Assembly: GCA_029907055.1 (NCBI GenBank)
Contig: JARYMO010000065.1
Span: forward strand, 1 to 7,685
From: Syntrophomonadaceae bacterium
GTDB taxonomy: Bacteria; Bacillota; Syntrophomonadia; Syntrophomonadales; Syntrophothermaceae
Length of the DNA: 7,685 nucleotides
Reading direction: 5' to 3'
This document shows positions 1-5,429 of this stretch, piece by piece. Each line of letters starts with the position of its first letter. Within the stretch, counting starts at the first letter, position 1. A program made the position numbers and the translations under genes. The notes under the pieces were generated by a model. That model worked only from the letters and a program-made list of their open reading frames with translations. It was not told the DNA's origin and made no database searches.

Positions 1-912
1 CTGATGGGGGTCATGGGGGCCTTCGTTTTCGCCGCGCAGATGATCAATTTCACCATTCCCGGCACTGGCTCCAGCGGACACCTGGGCGGGGGCCTGTTGC
101 TGGCCGTCCTGCTCGGTCCGTACGCCGGTTTTCTGACCATGGCCTCCATCCTGGCCATCCAGGCCCTGTTCTTTGCCGATGGCGGGCTGCTGGCGATGGG
201 TTGCAACATCTTCAACCTGGGGTTCTTCTCCTGCCTGGTGGCGTACCCGCTGGTCTTCAAACCCATGGTGCGTGGTGGCTACTCGCCGCAGCGCATCGCG
301 GGCGCGGCGATGGTCGCCGCCATCGTGGCCCTGCAGCTGGGGGCTTTCGGCGTGGTGCTGGAAACGCTCTTCTCGGGCAAGACCGAGCTGCCCTTCGCGA
401 CCTTCGTGATGCTCATGCAGCCCATCCACCTGGCCATCGGCATCGTTGAGGGCCTGGTCACTGCCGCCGTGGTCACCTACCTGTGGAAGGCCCGGCCGGA
501 GATCATCGAACGGGCGGCCCAGGGACGGGCCCTGGGGCAGGTCCCGGTGAAGCGGGTGGTGGCCGGGCTGGCGGTGACGGCCCTCATCGCCGGCGGCCTG
601 CTGTCCTGGTTCGCTTCCGCCAACCCTGATGGTCTCGAATGGTCCATGCTCAAGACCGCAGGGGTGGAGGAACTGGCGGCCCCGGCAGGGATCCACCAGG
701 TGATGGCCGGCGTACAGAGCAGGACGGCCCTGTTACCGGATTACGACTTCCCGGCCGCTGGTGAACAGGAGGGACGGCCGGTGTGGCCGGCAGTCAGCAC
801 GGGCACCAGCGTAGCCGGGCTGGTCGGGGGCGCCATGACTCTGGCCCTGGCGGCATTGACGGGGTGGTCCATCAGGCTGGTACACCGCCGCAAGAAGAGC
901 GCGCCGGCATGA
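1..912 (+). CDS. nikMN: Ni/Co ECF transporter substrate-binding subunit fused to PDGLE (CbiM/NikM + CbiN/NikN), 5' partial
   Basis: This is the membrane subunit that binds Ni2+ or Co2+ in an energy-coupling-factor importer. The frame is open from base 1, and the visible protein starts inside the family, so about 40 N-terminal residues, including the metal-binding Met-His start, lie upstream of the window. Visible family blocks are the GSSGHL segment (nt 70-87), whose His matches the conserved metal-ligand His of NikM (about residue 67), and the GCNIFNLG block (nt 199-222). After five or so hydrophobic segments comes a PDGLEW motif (nt 625-642) and a final membrane helix ending in RRKK. That is the CbiN/NikN-like PDGLE module joined to the M domain, an arrangement common in nickel-type systems. 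Metal choice cannot be read from sequence alone; nickel is inferred from the adjoining hypAB and hydrogenase genes. Family assignment is secure. Confidence 0.93.
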   Translation: MMGVMGAFVFAAQMINFTIPGTGSSGHLGGGLLLAVLLGPYAGFLTMASILAIQALFFADGGLLAMGCNIFNLGFFSCLVAYPLVFKPMVRGGYSPQRIAGAAMVAAIVALQLGAFGVVLETLFSGKTELPFATFVMLMQPIHLAIGIVEGLVTAAVVTYLWKARPEIIERAAQGRALGQVPVKRVVAGLAVTALIAGGLLSWFASANPDGLEWSMLKTAGVEELAAPAGIHQVMAGVQSRTALLPDYDFPAAGEQEGRPVWPAVSTGTSVAGLVGGAMTLALAALTGWSIRLVHRRKKSAPA

Positions 913-982
913 GCGCCCCTGTGCGCGGGCGGGCTGTCAGTGCTGTCGGCGGCGCTGACGGAGCTGGAGAGGGCAGGAACGC

Positions 983-1786
983 ATGAACAACACCTCCCTG
1001 CATGACATGCGGCGCCTGGAAGACCTGGCCCGACTGGACACCTTCGTGCACCGGCGCCACCCAGTGGTCAAGCTCCTCACCACCCTCGCCTTCCTGGGGG
1101 TGGTGGTCTCCTTCGGCCGCTACGAAATCGGCCCGCTGCTCCCGCTGGTGTTCTACCCGGTGGTAGTGCTGTCAGCAGCGGAGATACCGGCCGTCCCCCT
1201 GCTGAAGCGCGTGCTGTGGGCGGCGCCTCTCATCCTCGGCGTCGGGGTGCTCAACCCCCTGCTCGAGCACGGCCAGGTGCTGGTGGGCGGCCTGGCGCTG
1301 TCGCGGGGCTGGCTCACCTTCCTGTCGCTGTCGCTGAAATCGCTCCTCACGGTGACAGCTGCCTTGCTGCTCATTGCCACCACCGGCATGGAGAACGTCG
1401 CTGCGGCGCTGCGGTCGTTGGGAGTGCCCCGCCTGTTCGTGCTGCAACTGCTGCTGACCTACCGCTACATCTCCGTGCTGGGCGAAGAAGTGGAGCGCAC
1501 ACTCAAGGCTTATGCCCTGCGGGCGCCCGGGCAGCATGGTGTGCAGCGGGCTGCCTGGGGCTCCATGGTGGGGCAACTGCTGCTGCGGACGGTGGACCGG
1601 GCGGAGCGCGTCTACCAGGCCATGTGCCTGCGGGGCTTCGCGGGCGAGTACCACGGGGGGGCGGGTGCGCGCATCTCTGCAACTGACCTGGCGTACGGGC
1701 TGTCCTGGGGGTTGTTCTTCGCGATCGCCCGGGTCTACGACATTCCTGCCCTGCTCGGGGCACTGACGTTGGGAGGCTGGATGTGA
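983..1786 (+). CDS. nikQ: ECF transporter transmembrane coupling subunit CbiQ/NikQ
   Basis: A 267-residue T-component that couples ATP hydrolysis by NikO to metal uptake by NikMN in the cytoplasmic membrane. The N-terminus has the family's HRRHPVVKLL entry segment. Hydrophobic helices follow at about residues 28-68, 76-93 and 109-132, with a last one near 235-260. The two cytoplasmic coupling helices are visible: ALRSLGVP (142-149), leading into LLLTYRYI, and the AMCLRGF block (213-219), matching the A-x-x-x-R-G signature that docks into the ATPase groove. The length is normal for CbiQ. The start has a GAGGGCAGG Shine-Dalgarno just upstream. It lies 70 bases after nikMN and overlaps nikO by 4 bases (GTGA), so the two are probably translationally coupled. 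Nickel rather than cobalt is inferred from context. Confidence 0.93.
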   Translation: MNNTSLHDMRRLEDLARLDTFVHRRHPVVKLLTTLAFLGVVVSFGRYEIGPLLPLVFYPVVVLSAAEIPAVPLLKRVLWAAPLILGVGVLNPLLEHGQVLVGGLALSRGWLTFLSLSLKSLLTVTAALLLIATTGMENVAAALRSLGVPRLFVLQLLLTYRYISVLGEEVERTLKAYALRAPGQHGVQRAAWGSMVGQLLLRTVDRAERVYQAMCLRGFAGEYHGGAGARISATDLAYGLSWGLFFAIARVYDIPALLGALTLGGWM

Positions 1787-2565
1787 GTCACCATCTGGTG
1801 GAGGCCATCGACGTGTACTACGCCTATCCGGACGGCCACCATGCCCTGCAGGGCATCTCCTTCCGCATTTCCCACGGCGAGTCGGTGGCGGTGGTGGGAG
1901 CGAACGGAGCCGGCAAGTCCACGCTGCTGATGCTGTTGCTGGGGTTGATGTTCCCCGCCCGGGGGGAAGTGCGCGTGGGGGATGCCCTTGTGACCAGGAA
2001 AACGCTGCCCCTGGTGCGCAAGGCCATGGGGATGGTGCTGCAGGACCCGGACGACCAGCTGTTCATGCCCACGGTGTTCGACGACGTGGCCTTCGGCCCC
2101 CGCAACGCCGGACTGGACGAGAGGGAGGTGGCGAGGCACGCGGAGTCAGCACTGCAGGCGGTGGGGATCTCCCACCTGCGGGGGCGCGCTCCCTTCAAGC
2201 TCTCTGGAGGGGAGAAGCGCGCGGCGTCCATTGCCACCGTGCTCTCCATGCTGCCTGACATCCTGGTCATGGACGAGCCCACTGCCGGGCTGGATCCCCG
2301 GGCCCGCCGCATGGTCAAGGACCTGTTGCGCGGGTTCAGCCACACCAAGATCATCGCCAGCCATGACCTGGAGCTGGTGTGGGAGCTCTGCGAGCGCACC
2401 CTGGTTCTCACCCAGGGCACCGTCGCCGCCGACGGTCCCACCAGGCAGGTCCTGGGCGACGCTGCCTTGATGGAGCGCTGCGGCCTGGAGGTGCCGTACG
2501 GGCTCAGGGCGTGCCCGCAGTGCGGGTTCACGCCGGCGACCGGTCGGCCGACCGCAAACGCCTGA
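1783..2565 (+). CDS. nikO: ECF transporter ATPase subunit CbiO/NikO
   Basis: A 260-residue ABC ATPase that powers the metal importer from the cytoplasmic face. All nucleotide-binding motifs are intact: Walker A GANGAGKST (39-47), Q-loop Gln87 in LQDPDDQLF, signature LSGGEKR (140-146), Walker B ILVMDEPTAGLD (160-171) and the H-loop His194. The Q-loop text DPDDQLF is characteristic of CbiO/EcfA ATPases. The start is GTG at 1783, overlapping the nikQ stop as GTGA, with GGGAGG upstream at 1770-1775. The C-terminus carries three closely spaced cysteines, C233 and the pair C244/C247 (CPQC), in a tail of about 30 residues beyond the conserved fold. Metal binding by this tail is speculation. It is the last gene of the transporter block; a new promoter candidate follows before hypA. 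Confidence 0.94.
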   Translation: MSHHLVEAIDVYYAYPDGHHALQGISFRISHGESVAVVGANGAGKSTLLMLLLGLMFPARGEVRVGDALVTRKTLPLVRKAMGMVLQDPDDQLFMPTVFDDVAFGPRNAGLDEREVARHAESALQAVGISHLRGRAPFKLSGGEKRAASIATVLSMLPDILVMDEPTAGLDPRARRMVKDLLRGFSHTKIIASHDLELVWELCERTLVLTQGTVAADGPTRQVLGDAALMERCGLEVPYGLRACPQCGFTPATGRPTANA

Positions 2566-2570
2566 GCGTA

Positions 2571-2603
2571 CTCCTGGCGCGATGGGTATAATAGTGCCAG
2601 GAG
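2571..2603 (+). promoter_or_regulatory. Perfect 8-base inverted repeat around the hypA -10 box and Shine-Dalgarno
   Basis: CTCCTGGC (2571-2578) is the exact reverse complement of GCCAGGAG (2596-2603), with a 17-base spacer. The spacer holds a perfect TATAAT, and the right arm contains five of the six bases of the hypA Shine-Dalgarno AGGAGG (2599-2604). On DNA this could be an operator for a dimeric regulator; a metal sensor is an attractive guess, but the half-sites are not the GTATGA type of E. coli NikR. In a transcript reading through from nikO, the arms would form a stem that masks the ribosome binding site. Both readings are inference; the symmetry is seen directly. Confidence 0.5.
2587..2592 (+). 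promoter_or_regulatory. Candidate -10 box of a hypA promoter
   Basis: The hexamer is a perfect TATAAT, rare by chance in DNA this GC-rich. No good -35 is visible: the base run 17 upstream (2564-2569, GAGCGT) matches poorly, and a TG lies one base too far upstream for a standard extended -10. Transcription would start near 2599, giving a very short leader of about 13 nt that begins at the Shine-Dalgarno. An activator or an alternative start arrangement may compensate for the missing -35. Confidence 0.45.
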
Positions 2604-2611
2604 GGCGACGC

Positions 2612-2962
2612 ATGCACGAGATGGGACTGATGCAGGCACTGCTGGACACGGTCCGCGGCAGCGCAGAGCAGCACGGTATTACCCGGGTGAAGAAGATCCG
2701 GCTGGTGGTGGGGGAGATGACGATGGCCCAGCCCCACAGCCTGCAGTTCGCGTTCGGGGTGTTGAGCCAGGAGCCGCTGTTCCAGGGTGCGGTGCTGGAG
2801 ATCGAAGCGCGGCCGCTGGTGGCCACGTGCAAGGAGTGCGGGGGGAGCTTCTCGCCGGGGCGGGACTACTGCTTCATCTGTCCGGGTTGCCAGGGACAGG
2901 GCGTGGAGATAACCTCAGGGCGGGAACTGTTCGTCGACTACTACGAAGGGGACGCGGAATGA
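2612..2962 (+). CDS. hypA: Hydrogenase nickel-insertion chaperone HypA
   Basis: A 116-residue cytoplasmic metallochaperone that, with HypB, delivers Ni2+ to the hydrogenase large-subunit precursor. The start at 2612 gives the invariant MHE N-terminus, in which His2 is the nickel ligand; an AGGAGG lies 7 bases upstream. An in-frame ATG at 2582 is rejected because it would bury this N-terminus. The zinc site is complete, with C73xxC76 and C90xxC93, plus an additional C87 just before the second pair. The C-terminal SGREL block (102-106) is typical. Length is standard. The stop overlaps the hypB start by 4 bases (ATGA), fitting the functional pairing of HypA and HypB. Confidence 0.97.
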   Translation: MHEMGLMQALLDTVRGSAEQHGITRVKKIRLVVGEMTMAQPHSLQFAFGVLSQEPLFQGAVLEIEARPLVATCKECGGSFSPGRDYCFICPGCQGQGVEITSGRELFVDYYEGDAE

Positions 2963-3651
2963 TGGTGAGGGTGCCCATGGGAAGTCCGTTGCTGGGGGTC
3001 AATCAGCTGCTGGCGCAGAGGAACCGGGCCGCGTTTGCCCGCAGCGGTGCACTGGTGCTCAACCTGATGAGTTCCCCCGGCTCCGGCAAGACCACTATCC
3101 TGGAACGCACCATTGAGCAACTGGCGGGGCGGGTACGCCTGGCGGTCATCGAGGGGGACCTCTACACCGACCAGGATGCCCGCCGCATCGAGGGGAAAGG
3201 GGCTGCAGTGGTGCAGATCAACACCCAGGGGGCTTGCCACCTGGATGCCGACATGGTGTGGGAGGCCTGGCAGCAGCTGGCGGAACGTCAGCCGCAGGTG
3301 CTGTTCATCGAGAACGTGGGCAACCTGGTCTGCCCGGCCGAGTTCGACCTGGGGGAGGCAGCGAGGGTGGCGGTGATGAGCGTCACCGAGGGCAACGACA
3401 AACCCACCAAGTACCCCTTGCTCTTTCGCCAGGCGAGCGTAGTGTTGCTGAACAAGGTCGACCTCCTGGGGTACACGGATTTCAGCCTGGAACGATTCCG
3501 CGACGACGTAGGCCGCATCAACCCGCGGGCGCTCGTCTTTGAGCTCTCGGCCCGGACGGGCGAAGGCCTGGCGCCATGGTGCCAGTGGCTGGAGGAGCAG
3601 GTGCTGGCCAGAAGCGAGGAGGACGAGCTGCATGGACGTGCTGGCCCCTGA
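2959..3651 (+). CDS. hypB: Hydrogenase nickel-incorporation GTPase HypB
   Basis: A 230-residue SIMIBI-class GTPase that works with HypA to load nickel into the hydrogenase active site. The P-loop SSPGSGKTT (38-46), EGDLYTDQDA switch region (65-74), ENVGNLVCP block (118-126) and NKVD guanine-specificity motif (165-168) are all present. The inter-subunit metal site is intact: C93, H94 and C125, with the same spacing as C166/H167/C198 of E. coli HypB. There is no N-terminal CxxCGC or histidine-rich nickel-storage segment. The start is ATG 2959, with GGGG at 2948-2951 spaced 7 bases; a second ATG at 2962 follows immediately. The remaining maturation genes (hypC, D, E, F) are not in the window. 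Confidence 0.97.
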   Translation: MMVRVPMGSPLLGVNQLLAQRNRAAFARSGALVLNLMSSPGSGKTTILERTIEQLAGRVRLAVIEGDLYTDQDARRIEGKGAAVVQINTQGACHLDADMVWEAWQQLAERQPQVLFIENVGNLVCPAEFDLGEAARVAVMSVTEGNDKPTKYPLLFRQASVVLLNKVDLLGYTDFSLERFRDDVGRINPRALVFELSARTGEGLAPWCQWLEEQVLARSEEDELHGRAGP

Positions 3652-3832
3652 CAGGGAAGCCGAGGACAGGGTGACCGGGTGGTCCGGACAGACCAAACCC
3701 CACAGGGGCGCCCAAGCGCCTCTCTGGATGAGGAGCATGAGCCTGGAGGGTGGAGAGGCCAACCTGCGCAGCGGGGAGGCCTTTTGTCGTCGGAGGGGCG
3801 GCGCCTGGCACCGTGTGTTCCCCGACAGGTGA
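3632..3832 (+). CDS. Possible 66-residue ORF overlapping the hypB 3' end (doubtful)
   Basis: An ATG at 3632, inside the last codons of hypB in another frame, has a perfect AGGAGG at 3617-3622 with 9-base spacing and opens a 66-codon frame ending at 3832. The product is Arg- and Gly-rich, with no motif, signal peptide or membrane segment I recognise. The Shine-Dalgarno-like run is also explained by the GAG-GAG-GAC codons of hypB, so it may be chance. It may be a remnant of a gene once following hypB, or no gene at all. Confidence 0.2.
   Translation: MDVLAPDREAEDRVTGWSGQTKPHRGAQAPLWMRSMSLEGGEANLRSGEAFCRRRGGAWHRVFPDR
3757..3785 (+). terminator. Weak terminator candidate after hypB
   Basis: GGCC (3757-3760) can pair with GGCC (3778-3781), with an inner CC/GG pair and an internal bulge, followed by a short T run (TTTT, 3782-3785). 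The stem is imperfect and the T run is short, so efficiency would be low. It is the only T-tailed hairpin found between hypB and the candidate promoter near 3848. Confidence 0.25.
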
Positions 3833-3853
3833 ACTCGCAGCATGGAGTATACT
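3822..3853 (+). promoter_or_regulatory. Candidate promoter for the hydrogenase operon leader
   Basis: TATACT (3848-3853) resembles a sigma-A -10 box in an A-richer patch, and CCGACA (3822-3827) matches four of six -35 bases but with a long 20-base spacer. If used, the transcript would start near 3860 and carry a leader of about 500 nt before hyaA. A second weak -10-like TACAAT (4341-4346) lies directly before the hyaA Shine-Dalgarno. Neither is strong. Confidence 0.25.
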
Positions 3854-4010
3854 GAATACTTGCAGGGAAAAGCAGGAAAACAAGCGAGAGAAGCGAAGTG
3901 GTGACTTGGGTGAACAGCCTCACATGGAATCAGTTACTTGCCGTCGGTGGCCCGGATTTCAGAAGACCGGCTTCAAGAAGGAATATTGCATTCGCGTGAA
4001 GAATACCAGC

Positions 4011-4335
4011 GATGACCGGCGTGCATCGACTTCGGGTGGTGACCGGTGTCGGTGCCAGCGTCCCCTTCGGAGGCAGGGACGCCGTGAGGGTGCCGGTGCA
4101 GGGGACCAGGAGGGCGTAGCGGCGGCTTGGTTGCTTTTTTGGTGCCAGGGCTGCGGCCGGCTGCAGGAGGACTGCCGGGTGGCACCAGCACCAGGGGGAG
4201 GTGCGTGAGCGGGCAGAACGCAGTGACGAGGAAGAACCTCGCGAGATGACCCCAGAAGGGGTCTGGCAGGCCGGCGGGCAAGCAAGGAGAGGCCTGCCTT
4301 CGCCTGCTTGTCGGCGTCGCGCCCTGGCGAGGCGC
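4011..4335 (+). promoter_or_regulatory. Candidate structured mRNA leader of the hydrogenase operon (class unknown)
   Basis: Perfect paired arms occur in succession. They are ACCGG/CCGGT (4015-4019 with 4043-4047), GCGTCCC/GGGACGC (4058-4064 with 4076-4082), TGGTGCCA/TGGCACCA (4140-4147 with 4180-4187, enclosing CCGGC/GCCGG at 4157-4161 and 4174-4178), GACCCC-AGAA-GGGGTC (4248-4263), GGCAGGCC/GGCCTGCC (4265-4272 with 4291-4298) and GCGCC/GGCGC (4319-4323 with 4331-4335). The strand 4180-4192 can alternatively pair with 4045-4056 or 4089-4099. GC-rich DNA makes some chance pairing likely, but the number and the shared strand suggest a regulatory RNA. It does not match riboswitch cores I can recall. 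Known function: none; cis-control of hydrogenase expression is inference. Confidence 0.4.
4118..4140 (+). terminator. Candidate intrinsic terminator/attenuator inside the leader
   Basis: AGCGGC (4118-4123) pairs with GTTGCT (4130-4135) through six pairs, two of them G-U, around a GGCTTG loop. A run of six T (4135-4140) follows, the longest T run in the window. It lies about 220 bases before hyaA and directly abuts the TGGTGCCA arm, so it could end leader transcripts early. The stem is of modest strength. Confidence 0.35.
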
Positions 4336-4361
4336 AATCATACAATGGGAGGGAACATACG

Positions 4362-5414
4362 ATGCCAACCAGACTGTCTCGCCGTGAGTTCATGCGCTTG
4401 TGTGCAGGCTCTGCAGCTGGAATCGCGATGTCGGGTCTGCTTGCCCCCTATCTGGCCGAGGCGGCCGAAGCCGGTCTTCCCCCGGTCATCTGGATTCAGG
4501 GCGCAAGCTGCACCGGATGCGCGGTGTCGCTGCTCAATACGGTCCACCCCGACATTGAGAATGTGCTGCTCAAGATCATCAGTCTGCGCTACCAGCCTAA
4601 CGTGATGGCCGCCGCCGGCGACCTGGCTATCAACGAAGCATTGTTCAAGACGGCCGCAGAGAACAAGGGCAAGTTCTACCTGGTCGTGGAGGGTGCGGTG
4701 CCGACGGGGGCTGACGGCCTGTTCTGCACCGTGGGTGAGCGTGATGGCAAGCCGATCACCTTCACGTCCATGCTCGCTGAACTGGCGAGCCAGGCTGCGG
4801 CAGTGCTCAACTTCGGCACCTGCTCGTGCTTCGGCGGCATCCCGGCGGCTGACCCCAACCCGACCGGCTGCGTTTCGGTTCCTGAGTTCCTCAAGGGCAA
4901 GAACATCACGATGATCAATGTGCCGGGTTGTCCGCCGCATCCTGACTGGATGGTGGGGACCATTGCCCAGGTGCTGCTGTACGGGCTGCCCGAGGTCGAC
5001 ACCTTCGGCCGTCCGACCATGTTCTTCGGCAGGATGATCCACGACAACTGCGAGCGGCGGCAGTACTTCGACAACGGCATTTTTGCCGAGAAGTTCGGGG
5101 ATCCGGGATGCATGCTGCAGCTGGGGTGCAAGGGCCCGCTGGCGTACTGCGATGCGTCGACCCGCGGCTGGAACAACGGGGTCAACTGGTGCGTGCGCTG
5201 TGGCGGGACCTGCGTGGGGTGCACCGATCCCGAGTTCCCCAACTGGACCATGTACGAGCGCATGTCCGAACTTGCCGCCTGGCCTACCATCAGCGCTTCC
5301 GCTGACACCATCGGCCTGGTGCTGGGAGCAGCGACGGCGCTGGGCATCGGCGGCCACCTGGCCGGCAACGTCTTTGCTGGTCGCTTCAAGGGCAAGCCGC
5401 ACGAGGAAGAGTAA
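4362..5414 (+). CDS. hyaA: [NiFe] hydrogenase small subunit, Tat-exported, membrane-anchored
   Basis: A 350-residue electron-transfer subunit of a periplasm-facing uptake hydrogenase. A twin-arginine signal (SRREFM, 6-11) with a hydrophobic stretch to about residue 35 directs folded export. Proximal cluster ligands are C50xxC53, C154 and C190 (in PGCPP). The distal cluster has H227xxC230, C250 and C256. The medial region has C263, C277, C284 and C287, with a further C280. The Gly at 52 and at 159, where oxygen-tolerant enzymes carry extra cysteines, predicts a standard oxygen-sensitive proximal cluster. A C-terminal helix (about 316-340, containing H332) and a charged tail anchor it next to the cytochrome b. 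The start at 4362 has GGGAGGG at 4347-4353; an in-frame ATG at 4308 would lengthen the n-region and lacks such a site. hyaB follows after 15 bases. Confidence 0.96.
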   Translation: MPTRLSRREFMRLCAGSAAGIAMSGLLAPYLAEAAEAGLPPVIWIQGASCTGCAVSLLNTVHPDIENVLLKIISLRYQPNVMAAAGDLAINEALFKTAAENKGKFYLVVEGAVPTGADGLFCTVGERDGKPITFTSMLAELASQAAAVLNFGTCSCFGGIPAADPNPTGCVSVPEFLKGKNITMINVPGCPPHPDWMVGTIAQVLLYGLPEVDTFGRPTMFFGRMIHDNCERRQYFDNGIFAEKFGDPGCMLQLGCKGPLAYCDASTRGWNNGVNWCVRCGGTCVGCTDPEFPNWTMYERMSELAAWPTISASADTIGLVLGAATALGIGGHLAGNVFAGRFKGKPHEEE

Positions 5415-5429
5415 GGAAGGTGAGCAGTA

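Larger units (their letters stand above)
3652..4361 (+). other. Gene-poor spacer between hypB and the hydrogenase operon
   Basis: About 710 bases without a convincing gene. Open frames here (for example 3750-4208, + strand) translate to Arg/Gly/Cys-rich text with no family resemblance. The first third, after hypB, contains short GC hairpins: CCCC-ACA-GGGG (3698-3708), GGCGC-CCAA-GCGCC (3707-3720) and GCCTCTC/GAGAGGC (3718-3724 with 3753-3759). A stretch near 3848-3900 is locally richer in A and has GCAGGGAAAA-GCAGGAAAA repeats. From about 4011 to 4335 there is a dense series of inverted repeats, which I read as a structured leader. No tRNA, rRNA, tmRNA or SRP signature was seen. Confidence 0.7.

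Noticed and set aside
2582..2611. Upstream in-frame ATG for hypA at 2582
   Set aside because: It would add ten residues ahead of the invariant Met-His nickel-binding start, and AGGAGG is correctly placed for 2612.
2827..2958. Longer hypB frame beginning inside hypA
   Set aside because: The extension is hypA read in another frame. ATG 2959 has a ribosome site and gives the normal HypB N-terminus.
3650..3720. Possible NiCo (czcD-type) riboswitch, suggested by repeated GACAGGG after hypB
   Set aside because: The other conserved blocks I recall for that class (GCAGCC-type junction elements) are not present in order. It would also sit after, not before, a metal gene. An Infernal search would settle it.
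3750..4208. 152-codon + strand frame in the spacer
   Set aside because: It is Arg/Gly/Cys-rich with no motif, and it runs across strong inverted repeats and a T tract, so it is most likely noncoding.
4308..4361. Upstream in-frame ATG for hyaA at 4308
   Set aside because: It lacks a good ribosome site, while ATG 4362 has GGGAGGG at the right distance and gives a normal short n-region before the twin arginines.
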